20,532 nucleotides of DNA from Clostridia bacterium (lineage in GTDB: Bacteria; Bacillota_A; Clostridia; Christensenellales; Aristaeellaceae), in assembly GCA_017530275.1 (NCBI GenBank), contig JAFXMP010000070.1:1-20532 (forward strand). The letters run 5' to 3'. Below, in pieces: positions 5,440-12,956 of this stretch. Under the pieces are notes generated by a model. That model searched no databases. It had not been told where the DNA came from and saw nothing but the letters and a program-made list of their open reading frames with translations. The translations under genes were made by a program, and so were the position numbers. Every line of letters begins with the position of its first letter. The first letter of the stretch is position 1.

Positions 5440-5769
5440 TCTCACATAGCCCCTTCGGTAATTCGGGCAAAGGCATCCAATGTGTTACCTTGATTGGGTG
5501 GTCTGTGTCTTTCCAGTAAAATTCCTTATTCTGGAATGAATAACTGGAGGCTGCTTTGGCATTCTATTCTTGACGTTGATCCAATCATGGTTATTTGGTT
5601 CATGTGCTTCCGGCATAGAAAGGAAACTTTCTTTTACCTCATCAATTAAATCGCATAATTCGGAATACACATCCCAATTGTCAGGGCTTACAATGGGGTG
5701 AATATCTGAATCTGCAAATGCTCTTAGCTCGTCTATCTCCTGTAACACCTTATCCCGCAGATCATCCAT
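5432..5769 (-). pseudogene. DUF551 protein gene with internal frameshift or deletion
   Basis: The N-terminal helical part and the domain start HDWINVKNRMPK (about residues 60-71) are in one frame, which then runs into unrelated sequence and stops at 5485. The expected DUF551 ending, EFYWKDTDHPIKVTHWMPLPELP, is intact in another frame and stops at 5432. The break is near 5545-5570. Only a few residues separate the two halves in the best joined reading, so bases seem deleted as well. An intact relative lies at 6461-6859. It may be a real broken gene or a sequencing error. ATG 5769 overlaps the upstream gene's stop. Confidence 0.75.
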
Positions 5770-6001
5770 ATAACTTTACTTCCATTTCTTGTGTTTTTGT
5801 ATCGTTGCTGTATATAATTCTTGTGTTGCTTCTGCATCGCTCACAAGCCCAAACGGGCATTCCTGCATTATAGATCACGCTCGTTATACCGCCGCATGTT
5901 GGGCAAAAATTTCGGTTTATACAAGCTGTAACACCACATTTTCCATATGGTGTTTTGTAACCGCATACCAAAGGGCAATCACCGTTTTGGGTTGAATACA
6001 T
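5762..6001 (-). CDS. Cys-rich zinc-binding mini-protein
   Basis: The 79-residue product contains two CxxC pairs, CPTC (FCPTCGG) and CERC (WACERCRS), that form a zinc ribbon, plus several cysteines nearer the N-terminus (DCPLVCGYK, KCGVTACINR) that may bind a second metal. The start at 6001 follows AAAAGGCGG at suitable spacing after the upstream stop; an earlier in-frame ATG at 6055 would overlap the upstream gene deeply. Function unknown. One of several Cys-rich small proteins packed in tandem here. Confidence 0.72.
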   Translation of the reverse strand: MYSTQNGDCPLVCGYKTPYGKCGVTACINRNFCPTCGGITSVIYNAGMPVWACERCRSNTRIIYSNDTKTQEMEVKLYG

Positions 6002-6017
6002 CACATGACACCGCCTT

Positions 6018-6266
6018 TTACATGCTTCCATCTTCTGGATTATAAGTTGGTTCATACAGCATGTTATATTCTATTTCTTCAATCGCCGCTTCATAATCGC
6101 GTCGTGCAGCACATACGGGGCAATCTCCTTGCGGCATATTTTGATTCCCGAACGGTTTGCGGATGGTGTACCCGCATCGTTCGCATTTCCAATCCCATTG
6201 TTCGATCATGTGCCGCCTGTCCTGGCTATGTACTTTTACATATCCGTCATATTTCCACTCAGTCAT
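6018..6266 (-). CDS. zinc-ribbon mini-protein
   Basis: This 82-residue product has CERCGYTIRKPFG and CPVCAARRDYEAA, two CxxC pairs spaced as in a zinc ribbon, then an acidic helix. The first CxxC module resembles zinc ribbons that recognise nucleic acid. ATG 6266 is chosen over 6272 because GGAG lies eight bases from the former and only two from the latter. Function unknown. Confidence 0.75.
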   Translation of the reverse strand: MTEWKYDGYVKVHSQDRRHMIEQWDWKCERCGYTIRKPFGNQNMPQGDCPVCAARRDYEAAIEEIEYNMLYEPTYNPEDGSM

Positions 6267-6306
6267 ATTCATTTCTCCATCTTATTTATCATATATCTTT
6301 TAGGTT

Positions 6307-6468
6307 TTATTTCCCAAATGAATCATTTTTCTCATTGTTTATTTTCTCTTTCGGTTCCCACAAATTCCATTCCCAACAATGATCCTGAATATGACACATT
6401 GGGATTCCCCATTGATCGTCAATCCAACCGTACCTACAGTCGCTGCAATCGTGTTTGTTTTCATTCAT
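6307..6468 (-). CDS. 53-residue Cys/Trp-rich protein
   Basis: The real start is ATG 6468, eight bases inside the end of the DUF551 gene and preceded by GGAGG. The product has HDCSDCRYGWIDDQWG, MCHIQDHCWEW, then a Lys/Glu/Asn tail. Four Cys plus His residues suggest a single zinc site. The DCxxC opening resembles short Cys-rich phage proteins whose function is unknown. Confidence 0.7.
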   Translation of the reverse strand: MNENKHDCSDCRYGWIDDQWGIPMCHIQDHCWEWNLWEPKEKINNEKNDSFGK

Positions 6469-6859
6469 CTTGGCTTTCCTCCCTCGGCGGTTCAGGCATT
6501 GGCATCCAATGGGTAATCTCATAATCCGTGTGGAAATACTGCCGTGGAGAACTCCATATTTCTTGACCAGGAGATGACGGGAAAATGCGTTGGATATATC
6601 TGTTGCATATCTCAATATCATGCTCACCGATAAATCCATCTGCTTTCCCGACAGCGTACACAAGAACATCTTCATTAAGATGCGGCAGCCTGTCCTTGAC
6701 GTTGATCCAGCCCGGTTCCATTGATCCTTTCAACAGACTATATGCGCGATTAAAACCGCGTTCATATGCTTCTTTTATTACGCTGGTGGTCAAACCTTTG
6801 CAGTCATTTTTATACCAATTCTCACGGACAATCAAGGCTTTTTTCGATAATTCAGTCAT
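6461..6859 (-). CDS. DUF551 family protein
   Basis: The 132-residue protein has an N-terminal helical region with an AYERGFNRAYSLL helix (about 30-43) and a C-terminal DUF551 domain. That domain opens with WINVKDRLP (about 51-59) and closes with EITHWMPMPEPP, the two signatures of the family. DUF551 proteins are very common in phages of clostridia and enterics; their role is unknown. It overlaps its upstream neighbour by 8 nt. It is the intact relative of the broken copy at 5432-5769. Confidence 0.9.
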   Translation of the reverse strand: MTELSKKALIVRENWYKNDCKGLTTSVIKEAYERGFNRAYSLLKGSMEPGWINVKDRLPHLNEDVLVYAVGKADGFIGEHDIEICNRYIQRIFPSSPGQEIWSSPRQYFHTDYEITHWMPMPEPPREESQDE

Positions 6860-7382
6860 TCCACTTCTCTGCTTTCATTTGTTCTTCTGTTGGTCTTAAA
6901 GTCCAGCAACGATAGTTTTTTAGGTAATCATCGCAGCTTACCACTTCATCAAGAAGAAGAAAACGCATATCATTTTTGAAATCACAACCACGCCGGATAA
7001 GTAGTTCGCAGCTATTTGAAACACGCCATTCACACCAAATAACCCCGCCTTGCGGAACTTTGGAAACTTCTTCTGGCGTAAGGATTCTGGGAGAATGATC
7101 TTTGAGCGTTTGAATCATTTCTGTTATGGCCCAAACAGGCAAAGAAACCTCTTTGTTGCCAAACATATGAGCAATACGCACAGTGTTTTCAATATAGCCG
7201 CCGTAAAGCAAGTGAATATCATTCTGCTGTTTTTGCAGCAAATATAGCGCGTCCTGTTTCAACCGATTGGCACACGCGCCATCATAAGGACATTCGCTGC
7301 ATCTTGGTTTATCATCTGGATCGCGCAGTATACAACAAGATAACCCTTTGACGGCTTTATTTTGTATTTGATTGAATTCCAT
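6852..7382 (-). CDS. hypothetical protein with N-terminal Cys cluster (176 aa)
   Basis: The start at 7382 is supported by AGAGGAAG and lies just after the upstream stop. The N-terminus has a Cys cluster (SCCILRDPDDKPRCSECPYDGACANRL) that probably binds zinc, followed by helices with a LYLLQKQQNDIHLL stretch that resembles coiled-coil phage early proteins. A region around 110-140 (RILTPEEVSKVPQGGVIWCEWR) reads as a small beta domain that recurs in Firmicutes phage proteins. The C-terminal motif CWTLRPTEEQMKAEKW supports a complete end. Function unknown. Confidence 0.75.
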   Translation of the reverse strand: MEFNQIQNKAVKGLSCCILRDPDDKPRCSECPYDGACANRLKQDALYLLQKQQNDIHLLYGGYIENTVRIAHMFGNKEVSLPVWAITEMIQTLKDHSPRILTPEEVSKVPQGGVIWCEWRVSNSCELLIRRGCDFKNDMRFLLLDEVVSCDDYLKNYRCWTLRPTEEQMKAEKWND

Positions 7383-7383
7383 A

Positions 7384-7740
7384 TCATTCTTCCTCTCGTT
7401 TGCTCCATTTATATGGCGGTTTACATTGCAATACGGCCCTTTCTGCATCTGCGCAAGACCAATTTGGATAACCGTTATGACCTTTTTCGCATCCGCTATA
7501 ATTGATCATTTCACATCCTCCATCATTGTAAACGCGCTTATAATGCTTACAATCTTTGCAATGAATGATTTCATTTGTTATTTCAAGCGGACACCAATTT
7601 GGTTTATCAAATTCGCCATCAAGCGGGTTCCAATCTTTTGTTGCGGTACAAACATTGCCACAACGATGCCTGGATTCGGTATAGGCACAAAACCGGCATC
7701 CTTGGCAATCCAACGGCATTTCCATATTAATTGCGATCAT
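7384..7740 (-). CDS. Cys-rich protein with two zinc-binding modules (118 aa)
   Basis: ATG 7740 is chosen because GGAG lies seven bases upstream and the gene then overlaps its neighbour slightly. Module one (MPLDCQGCRFC to NWCPL) matches a short phage motif that starts CxxCxxC and ends W-C-P-L. Module two (HCKDCKHYKRVYNDGGCEM) has a further CxxC pair. Both look structural and zinc-binding; function unknown. Further Cys residues near the end could take part. Confidence 0.75.
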   Translation of the reverse strand: MIAINMEMPLDCQGCRFCAYTESRHRCGNVCTATKDWNPLDGEFDKPNWCPLEITNEIIHCKDCKHYKRVYNDGGCEMINYSGCEKGHNGYPNWSCADAERAVLQCKPPYKWSKREEE

Positions 7741-8047
7741 GGCTGCGCTCCTTTTCAATTTCTTGTTGATATACAGTATATGCCTCCTGTTGATTCTGAC
7801 CGCAGTAAACATGCTTGTCTGTGCGCAGATTCCATACGTGCCAAATTGGAAGGCCGCCATACATATCTTCATTTACACGATGAATAATATGATGTTTTGA
7901 ATAATATAGAGATACTTTGTCTGTTTTTTCTATGAACCATAATTCTATGGGCAAGCCCATATTATTATTCCACGACGAAGGAAATGTGGTTTTATCATAA
8001 AATGAACTTGCCCATATTTCAAAACTACTCTTGGCACCTTTTTCCAT
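7727..8047 (-). CDS. hypothetical protein (about 106 aa)
   Basis: I do not recognise this protein. It is rich in Trp, Tyr and His and predicts as mixed alpha/beta. The C-terminal part, LPIWHVWNLRTDKHVYCGQNQQEAYTVYQQE, looks like a compact folded unit. The start is uncertain: ATG 8047 is the first reasonable in-frame start but lacks a well-placed ribosome site, and earlier starts lie inside the upstream gene. Translation may depend on coupling to that gene. Confidence 0.6.
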   Translation of the reverse strand: MEKGAKSSFEIWASSFYDKTTFPSSWNNNMGLPIELWFIEKTDKVSLYYSKHHIIHRVNEDMYGGLPIWHVWNLRTDKHVYCGQNQQEAYTVYQQEIEKERSHDRN

Positions 8048-8444
8048 CTGGATTGAAAAACTCCATACTACTTTCATTTCCATCCGCAATACAGCGCATC
8101 AATTTTATCCAGTTTTCTTCATTTAATGTCCATGCGTCCGACGTATTGGGAAAACGCAGAAAAAGGCAATGCCGTGAAAAATACTTTGCTATGGTTGAAA
8201 ATACATTTTCAATTTCTTCATTGGACTGAATAGGATGATCAAAACGGCAGGAATAATCTTCCTTACTGCAATTCTCACTATTTTCCGGGCAATCATCAGT
8301 CCATTCCCATTCAGGTGAATTATCAATATCAAGCGTGCCAATCAAATCAGTATTACGCTCAAATAGATGCTGAAAATCTACAAGGTTATTATCGTCGCCA
8401 TTCGCGTCAACTAAATAACCGTTGATCCTATATGTAATAGCCAT
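8025..8444 (-). CDS. hypothetical acidic protein (139 aa)
   Basis: ATG 8444 is preceded by TGGAGG at close spacing, 10 nt after the upstream stop. The product begins MAITYRINGYLVDANGDDNN, has an acidic middle (PEWEWTDDCPENSENC) and a helical C-terminal half containing FLRFPNTSDAWTLNEENW. No known motif. The 18-bp palindrome at 8195-8212 lies inside the gene and encodes IENVFST. Confidence 0.7.
   Translation of the reverse strand: MAITYRINGYLVDANGDDNNLVDFQHLFERNTDLIGTLDIDNSPEWEWTDDCPENSENCSKEDYSCRFDHPIQSNEEIENVFSTIAKYFSRHCLFLRFPNTSDAWTLNEENWIKLMRCIADGNESSMEFFNPDGKRCQE
8195..8212. repeat. 18-bp palindrome copy 2
   Basis: TTGAAAATACATTTTCAA lies within the coding sequence of the acidic hypothetical protein. 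On the opposite strand it is identical to copies 1 and 4. Confidence 0.8.
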
Positions 8445-8454
8445 AAAACCTCCA

Positions 8455-8883
8455 TTACCAAACGGAACTATCCGTAATATTTTTAGAAGCTCCGCAGACT
8501 TGACAATAAACTGTTGTACAGCAACCCAGGCCATGTCCATGCTGAATGACATACGGAATCATGCCGCCAGTTGCTTTTGTTAATCTACATGTTCTATGTT
8601 CGTCAACAAAATCGTTATATGCTCTCAATTCTTTTTCAGAAGAAAGTGTAGCAACAGAAAACCGCAGTTGTTCTTTTAGTCTTGCGTTTTCTTCCGCAAA
8701 TTCGTTCTTGATTTCCTGGGCGACTTCTTCTCTGGTTTTATTGGCGCGTTCTATTGCTTCTTTGGCCCGTTGCTCATGATAGGCGATTGTATCAAGAACA
8801 GCTTGGGATAACTCTTTTGCGCCATATATCTTTTTGAAATTCTGTCCATCATGAGAATAGAATGTAACATCTGACAAACCCAT
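8455..8883 (-). CDS. coiled-coil protein with C-terminal Cys pairs (142 aa)
   Basis: Residues about 25-90 form a long charged helix (HEQRAKEAIERANKTREEVAQ and on) typical of a coiled coil. The C-terminus carries CRL, CCTTVYCQVC and other Cys/His residues that could bind zinc. CCGGAGGGATAAA supplies a good ribosome site for ATG 8883, which sits one base after the upstream stop. The C-terminal module resembles the restriction-alleviation-like zinc modules seen in some phage proteins, but the match is too weak to name. Confidence 0.7.
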   Translation of the reverse strand: MGLSDVTFYSHDGQNFKKIYGAKELSQAVLDTIAYHEQRAKEAIERANKTREEVAQEIKNEFAEENARLKEQLRFSVATLSSEKELRAYNDFVDEHRTCRLTKATGGMIPYVIQHGHGLGCCTTVYCQVCGASKNITDSSVW

Positions 8884-8884
8884 T

Positions 8885-9115
8885 TTATCCCTCCGGCTGT
8901 GAATTTGTATAAGGCGATGAATCAGGCTTAGTAAAATACATTTTCATAAATTCCATGATTTCATTATCTTCCGGGAAGAAAATATCGCGTTTGGTTTCGC
9001 TGACATATGCGCCTAACACATTGGAAATAAACTGACCAAAGCGCCAGTCTGGAACCTTATGCCAAAGCGAAGCAAGCTGGGAACAAAACTTATTTATACG
9101 GGCTGGATCACGCAT
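8885..9115 (-). CDS. small hypothetical protein (76 aa)
   Basis: The sequence RINKFCSQLASLWHKVPDWRFGQFISNVLG is typical of a small helical family found in Firmicutes phages and plasmids, in which W-x-x-x-PDWRFGQ is the core motif. The motif is then followed by FFPEDNEIMEFMKMYF. Its function is unknown. GGAGG lies upstream of ATG 9115. Confidence 0.75.
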   Translation of the reverse strand: MRDPARINKFCSQLASLWHKVPDWRFGQFISNVLGAYVSETKRDIFFPEDNEIMEFMKMYFTKPDSSPYTNSQPEG

Positions 9116-9119
9116 GGCA

Positions 9120-9320
9120 TTATTCCTCCACCGGACGCAAGGCTGTGCTAATTTTAATGTAGCTGTCTGAATTCGGCGCGATCTTGTATTTATCCAAGAG
9201 TAGGATCATTTCTTCTTCTGTTGGTCTTTGGGAATACACTTCTTCCCCCAGACATTCATAATGCTGGGTAGCCAAGTTTTTACTATAAACTGCATAAACG
9301 CGGCATTCAATAAAACGCAT
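9120..9320 (-). CDS. small hypothetical protein (66 aa)
   Basis: ATG 9320 has AGGAGG upstream and lies 18 nt after the RNA ligase stop. The product (MRFIECRVYAVYSKNLATQH and on) is a small alpha/beta protein ending with STALRPVEE. The motif QRPTEEEMILLLDKY suggests a helix near the middle. Unrecognised. Confidence 0.68.
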   Translation of the reverse strand: MRFIECRVYAVYSKNLATQHYECLGEEVYSQRPTEEEMILLLDKYKIAPNSDSYIKISTALRPVEE

Positions 9321-9337
9321 TATCTGATTTCCTCCTA

Positions 9338-9979
9338 TCAATTATCTTTACAAAAGTCTGCGACTTTAATTTTGACAATGATACGGTTTCCACAGCGATC
9401 TTTTAACTCAATCTTCGGCCTTGCGACTACACCTTCCATTTTCGCTTTCCCAATTGTAGAATCTGGCTGCGTTTTAATATAATCAATACCGTCCTGCAGT
9501 TTCCCTGTAAATAAAACAGGGACAGAATCAATGCCAAAAGACGCTGCGATGCTGTTTACTGTTTCACGGGGCTGATAATTACTGCCAATCATCACATCAA
9601 ACAGAATAAAAGATGCATCTTGGCGATACAACCCGCCGCTTTTCTGAATTTTGGGGCCATATCCTTCTCCAAATAGAATAACCTCTTTTTCGCCAAATGT
9701 TTGCTCAAACAGTTCTTCGGCTTCATTGCTTCCAAATGTGGAAACAAGATAATTCATCAAATGCGCCGGAATGCTTGCCCGCTCTGTTCTGCCACCGTAA
9801 CTGACTTTATGACCGTCCCAGAAAATACGAATATTCGTGCCATCAATTTTCTCGGTAAATTCCCAAGGAATATCTTTTAAAAATTCTACCGTTTCGTTTC
9901 TGAATTTTCCTTCAATTAAGCGTTTCGTTCCTTCTGTGTCACGCTGAAAAACAGTTTCAATTTTATTATATTCAATCAT
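9338..9979 (-). CDS. RNA ligase (Rnl2-type nucleotidyltransferase fold)
   Basis: This 213-residue enzyme should seal 5'-phosphate and 3'-hydroxyl RNA ends through a lysyl-AMP intermediate. Nucleotidyltransferase motifs are in order: motif I EKIDGTN with adenylated Lys44, motif III region ILFGEGYGPK (101-110), FILFDV (124-129), motif IV MEGVVARP (181-188), and motif V IVKIKVADF (201-209). All key residues are present. It is short, lacking the C-terminal domain of T4 Rnl2, like other compact phage members. Phage RNA ligases repair tRNA cut by host nucleases. No polynucleotide kinase is visible here, so substrates may already carry ligatable ends. The start overlaps the upstream stop by 8 nt. 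Confidence 0.88.
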   Translation of the reverse strand: MIEYNKIETVFQRDTEGTKRLIEGKFRNETVEFLKDIPWEFTEKIDGTNIRIFWDGHKVSYGGRTERASIPAHLMNYLVSTFGSNEAEELFEQTFGEKEVILFGEGYGPKIQKSGGLYRQDASFILFDVMIGSNYQPRETVNSIAASFGIDSVPVLFTGKLQDGIDYIKTQPDSTIGKAKMEGVVARPKIELKDRCGNRIIVKIKVADFCKDN

Positions 9980-10313
9980 TGCTTTTCTCCTTCTTTAAAT
10001 CAGACCAATCAAAAAACTGACCACAAAAATGACAGTATTTTGTTTGTACATGTAATTTTGTTCTGCCAATAAGCATTATTTCATCCCCGGCGATATTTCC
10101 ACATGACGGACATGTTGGGCAATTACTTCTTGTTGCCTCATGCGTAATTTTCTTTGATAAGCGATATTTTAATTCCTGAATTGCTATTTTATATGCTTTT
10201 AACAATTCAGAACGATCTTGCGACAAATCGCATACTTCGCAATTCCTGTCACAATTACGGCTTACGCATTCTTTTTCTATTGACAGCAATTCAATAACTC
10301 TTTCCAGATTCAT
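9972..10313 (-). CDS. Cys-rich zinc-binding protein (113 aa)
   Basis: An N-terminal helix with several cysteines (CVSRNCDRNCEVCD, about 17-30) precedes a coiled region. A zinc ribbon follows with CPTCPSCG (about 65-72) and CHFCG (about 94-98) near the end. The first cluster is common in small phage proteins with an EKECVxRNxxxxCDRxCxxCD pattern. ATG 10313 is supported by GAGGTAAGA, and the gene overlaps the upstream one by 23 nt. Function unknown. Confidence 0.78.
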   Translation of the reverse strand: MNLERVIELLSIEKECVSRNCDRNCEVCDLSQDRSELLKAYKIAIQELKYRLSKKITHEATRSNCPTCPSCGNIAGDEIMLIGRTKLHVQTKYCHFCGQFFDWSDLKKEKSND

Positions 10314-10965
10314 TTCTTACCTCATGAACACTGACATAATATTTATTTGGGATATAATCTGCATACGTTACACGGCGTTTTTGCTTATATATTTTGACAT
10401 TACTTTCATCATCAATCGTATACCATTCATACTTAATATGGCGTGAAAACTTTGGGTCGTTGATTCGATATTCCTGCCCTGGTGCCACGGTAAACAAAGA
10501 AGTATTCGCGTCTGCTTCATCAATTTCAACAAACGCGCCATAATCGCCAACAACAATTCTGAAATACCCTTTTGCAATTAAGCTGCCATTGGTAGTATAC
10601 AACGGAATAGAAACTTCGTCTTTTAAAAACGGCGGTATCTGATCAATATAATACTGGCGATATTTTTTGGACAGATCTTCAGGCAAATCACAATAATGGT
10701 ATTTCTCAGCCAACTTTGCTTCAATTTTTCTTGTGTCTATATATTTACGCGGCATATCTTTGTTTTCCGGGCGAAAAGGACAATGAATCGGCTGACGATT
10801 GATTTTGTGAACACGTAAACCGGTCAGGGAACAACACGCTCCTTTATATGCTTCACCTGTATCTTCATCATATCTTCCAAAGTAAGCCGATTTCAGGTAA
10901 GGGCAGAAAGAATCTCTTTTGTATTTTTCGTGGCATGTACGCCTTGTTTCTACATAATCTTTCAT
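10291..10965 (-). CDS. hypothetical protein (224 aa)
   Basis: The first part (about 1-75) is Cys-rich (CHEKY, FCPYLKSAYFG, ACCSLTGLRV, HCPFRPENK) and may bind zinc or a cluster. The middle and C-terminal parts are beta-rich, with GDYGAFVEIDEADANTSLFT and an APGQEYRINDPKFSRHIKYEW strand run. I see no enzyme motif. ATG 10965 directly follows the upstream stop and its ribosome site is weak, so coupling is likely. Confidence 0.7.
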   Translation of the reverse strand: MKDYVETRRTCHEKYKRDSFCPYLKSAYFGRYDEDTGEAYKGACCSLTGLRVHKINRQPIHCPFRPENKDMPRKYIDTRKIEAKLAEKYHYCDLPEDLSKKYRQYYIDQIPPFLKDEVSIPLYTTNGSLIAKGYFRIVVGDYGAFVEIDEADANTSLFTVAPGQEYRINDPKFSRHIKYEWYTIDDESNVKIYKQKRRVTYADYIPNKYYVSVHEVRNESGKSY

Positions 10966-10966
10966 A

Positions 10967-11290
10967 TTATATAGACCTGCTGTACATTTTTGCGCCGCAA
11001 CAAGGGCAATAATTGTATTCCCTATGGCACATCGACCCACATTCTGAACAATCAAAAGCCGGGTTTATATCATCATCAATTCCGTTTTCTACTTCAAGCC
11101 AAATTCCATACTTAAATTGCCATTCTTGCAGTAAATTTTGAATTGTTGTATATGGACGGCATAACATACCGCATGTTGCCCATAGAATATCGTTTTTAAT
11201 ATGAATATGAAGTTTGTATTCCTTATTCGTTCTAAATCCCATGACACCGCCGTCTTCGCCAATATATAGCGCCGTGCTGTCAACTCCCAT
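10967..11290 (-). CDS. zinc-ribbon protein (107 aa)
   Basis: A beta-rich N-terminal domain (LYIGEDGGVMGF, EYKLHIHIKND) with a helix around TTIQNLLQEWQ is followed by a C-terminal ribbon, CSECGSMCHREYNYCPCCGAKM. The CxxC pairs and CPCCGAKM ending match the zinc-ribbon family that closes many small phage proteins. The gene overlaps the end of the membrane protein gene by 11 nt and has AGAGG upstream. Function unknown. Confidence 0.78.
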   Translation of the reverse strand: MGVDSTALYIGEDGGVMGFRTNKEYKLHIHIKNDILWATCGMLCRPYTTIQNLLQEWQFKYGIWLEVENGIDDDINPAFDCSECGSMCHREYNYCPCCGAKMYSRSI

Positions 11291-11519
11291 AGCTTTTACC
11301 TCTATTCAAAAAGTGTAATTTCATTTTAAATACAGCATAGCTTATCAGCATGATTGCCATAATAAATGAAAAAGGAATCCAGAGAGGAGAAAGAATCCAA
11401 GCCCAATGCCAAGTAAGATGACCTGTTAGTTTCAAAATGACAAAAATAAAAAGAAGTGAATAGATAAATAATATAACCAAATTGACTCTACGAACCATGC
11501 TATTTGTTTCGTCTTTCAA
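11280..11519 (-). CDS. small two-span membrane protein (79 aa)
   Basis: A TTG start at 11519 is preferred because AAGGAG lies eight bases upstream and it avoids the long overlap that ATG 11594 would need. Two hydrophobic spans are visible, VNLVILFIYSLLFIFVIL and a second beginning near WAWILSPLWIPFSFIMAIML, joined by LTGHLTWHW. Both flanks are positively charged. It resembles no holin I know; function unknown. Confidence 0.72.
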   Translation of the reverse strand: MKDETNSMVRRVNLVILFIYSLLFIFVILKLTGHLTWHWAWILSPLWIPFSFIMAIMLISYAVFKMKLHFLNRGKSYGS

Positions 11520-11547
11520 TTCTGAATCTCCTTTTTTCAATATAGTT

Positions 11548-12537
11548 TTATGTTTTTGGAGGTTTCTTATATGTATATCTTTGGTATTCTTCAAAATCCT
11601 GTGTTTTTGCGTAACAAAAAGTGTTATTTGTCCATCTTTGTAAACGCCTGGTAATTTGTGGTGCTGTTTTCTTATTATATATCATTACATATGGTTGGCA
11701 TTCACAATCTTGGATCGCTTTAATCCTTTCCATATCCTGTTCATGCGTAGTATTGAAATTTGTTAAACAAAATACTTTTGCGTAACGCCAATTCCATTTT
11801 CCTTTTATTTGTTTGTATGCTTCCACATAGTTCTTGAGGCCACGTTTTACTGGTTCCATTACTTCCATAGAGTCCATAGCAAAATGTGGTTCTTTTATTT
11901 TCATTTTTACAAGAAATTCCGCTTTTTCTATTGTTATAAACCTTGCGTCTAATCCTTGGTTAAAATCTATTTTCGCTTTTGATTCTACCAATTGTTGCAA
12001 AAGTTCAGGAGCTTCTTTACAAGCCAAAATATTCGGATCAGAAAGGCATATATTCCCTTGCCCTTTCCAAAACTGTGATAAATCAGCAACTTTATGGGAA
12101 CATCTTCCTTCTTTCGGAACAACGTGGCAAAAGCTACAAGCGTTTGGACAACCTCGCGTTAAAAACCCATAAGCAGTTTGACACCTTAGCTGCCGTCCAT
12201 ATCCAGTATATTCAGGATATAAACTATAATCTGGATAAATCGTTTCAATTTCATTTGGAAGCGGAGGGTCTAAATCGTTATGATAAACTTCTATACCATC
12301 TTCAAGTTTAATTGCATATCCAGTACCACCTTTAATGACTTGTTTAGCATTTAGCGGTTCAGGAATATCTGGTGTATATTCTTCGTTGAATACTTTGGAC
12401 ATATAAACTATGTCGTATGAATTGGATTCAGAATACCACTCTACATGATTACCATTTTGTTTATGATATGCAGATATTTTCATAAGGCACAGGTTCGGAA
12501 ACCTGTGCCCATCAACGTCAATTAAACCAATATTCAT
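11548..12537 (-). CDS. radical SAM protein, phage-encoded, substrate unknown
   Basis: This 329-residue protein has the CxxxCxxC iron-sulphur motif in TRGCPNACSFC (Cys130, 134, 137), so it should reductively cleave S-adenosylmethionine. Its N-terminal 90 residues (IGLIDVDGHRFPNLCLMKIS, with YDIVYMSKVF) resemble the cobalamin-binding-like domain of B12-dependent radical SAM proteins, but I do not see the DxHxxG set that binds B12. The core continues with FNQGLDARFI and a helical C-terminus. Similar proteins are found in clostridial phage early regions. It overlaps the coiled-coil gene upstream by 4 nt. RNA or nucleotide modification is possible, but the sequence does not say which. Confidence 0.85.
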   Translation of the reverse strand: MNIGLIDVDGHRFPNLCLMKISAYHKQNGNHVEWYSESNSYDIVYMSKVFNEEYTPDIPEPLNAKQVIKGGTGYAIKLEDGIEVYHNDLDPPLPNEIETIYPDYSLYPEYTGYGRQLRCQTAYGFLTRGCPNACSFCHVVPKEGRCSHKVADLSQFWKGQGNICLSDPNILACKEAPELLQQLVESKAKIDFNQGLDARFITIEKAEFLVKMKIKEPHFAMDSMEVMEPVKRGLKNYVEAYKQIKGKWNWRYAKVFCLTNFNTTHEQDMERIKAIQDCECQPYVMIYNKKTAPQITRRLQRWTNNTFCYAKTQDFEEYQRYTYKKPPKT

Positions 12538-12947
12538 TCTGATAATATATTTGTGCGAATATTATAGCGCAAATTACTGAGATTGTCTTTTTCTTTTCGG
12601 CACGTTCCCTGAATCCTCTTTAGCTGATCGAGCATTGCTTTGTTTGTATTGAAAAATTGGAAAACTTGCTCAAGCAATTCATTCTCCAATTTGCACTTCC
12701 GACGCTCCCGGCGAATATCCGCTAACTGTTTATACTTTTTGTATCCTTCTTTAGCGTTTAGGTTATCAGACAATTCAATAAAATGCAAAATATCCTGTTG
12801 CTTATCATCACATTCCGTAATCATTGTTTTATTGAAATTATAGCGACTCAATACTTCTGTAGCAAAAGCAACAAAGGTACGTATGCTGTCTTCTGGATGC
12901 AATTCATCAAATTCTATATCCCGATGCAGAAAAGTTAATTCAGGCAT
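12534..12947 (-). CDS. coiled-coil protein (137 aa), unknown
   Basis: Residues about 70-130 form a long charged coiled coil (ADIRRERRKCKLENELLEQV and on). The N-terminal part is helical with EDSIRTFVAFATEVLSRYNF. It starts nine bases after the dUTPase gene and its stop overlaps the ATG of the radical SAM gene, so the two are translationally coupled. GGAGA lies upstream of the start. No family recognised. Confidence 0.72.
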   Translation of the reverse strand: MPELTFLHRDIEFDELHPEDSIRTFVAFATEVLSRYNFNKTMITECDDKQQDILHFIELSDNLNAKEGYKKYKQLADIRRERRKCKLENELLEQVFQFFNTNKAMLDQLKRIQGTCRKEKDNLSNLRYNIRTNILSE

Positions 12948-12956
12948 ATACTCTCC

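Noticed and set aside
5789..6524. Long plus-strand ORFs opposite the Cys-rich genes
   Set aside because: They are antisense shadows without ribosome sites and with improbable composition; the minus-strand genes have motifs and coupled starts.
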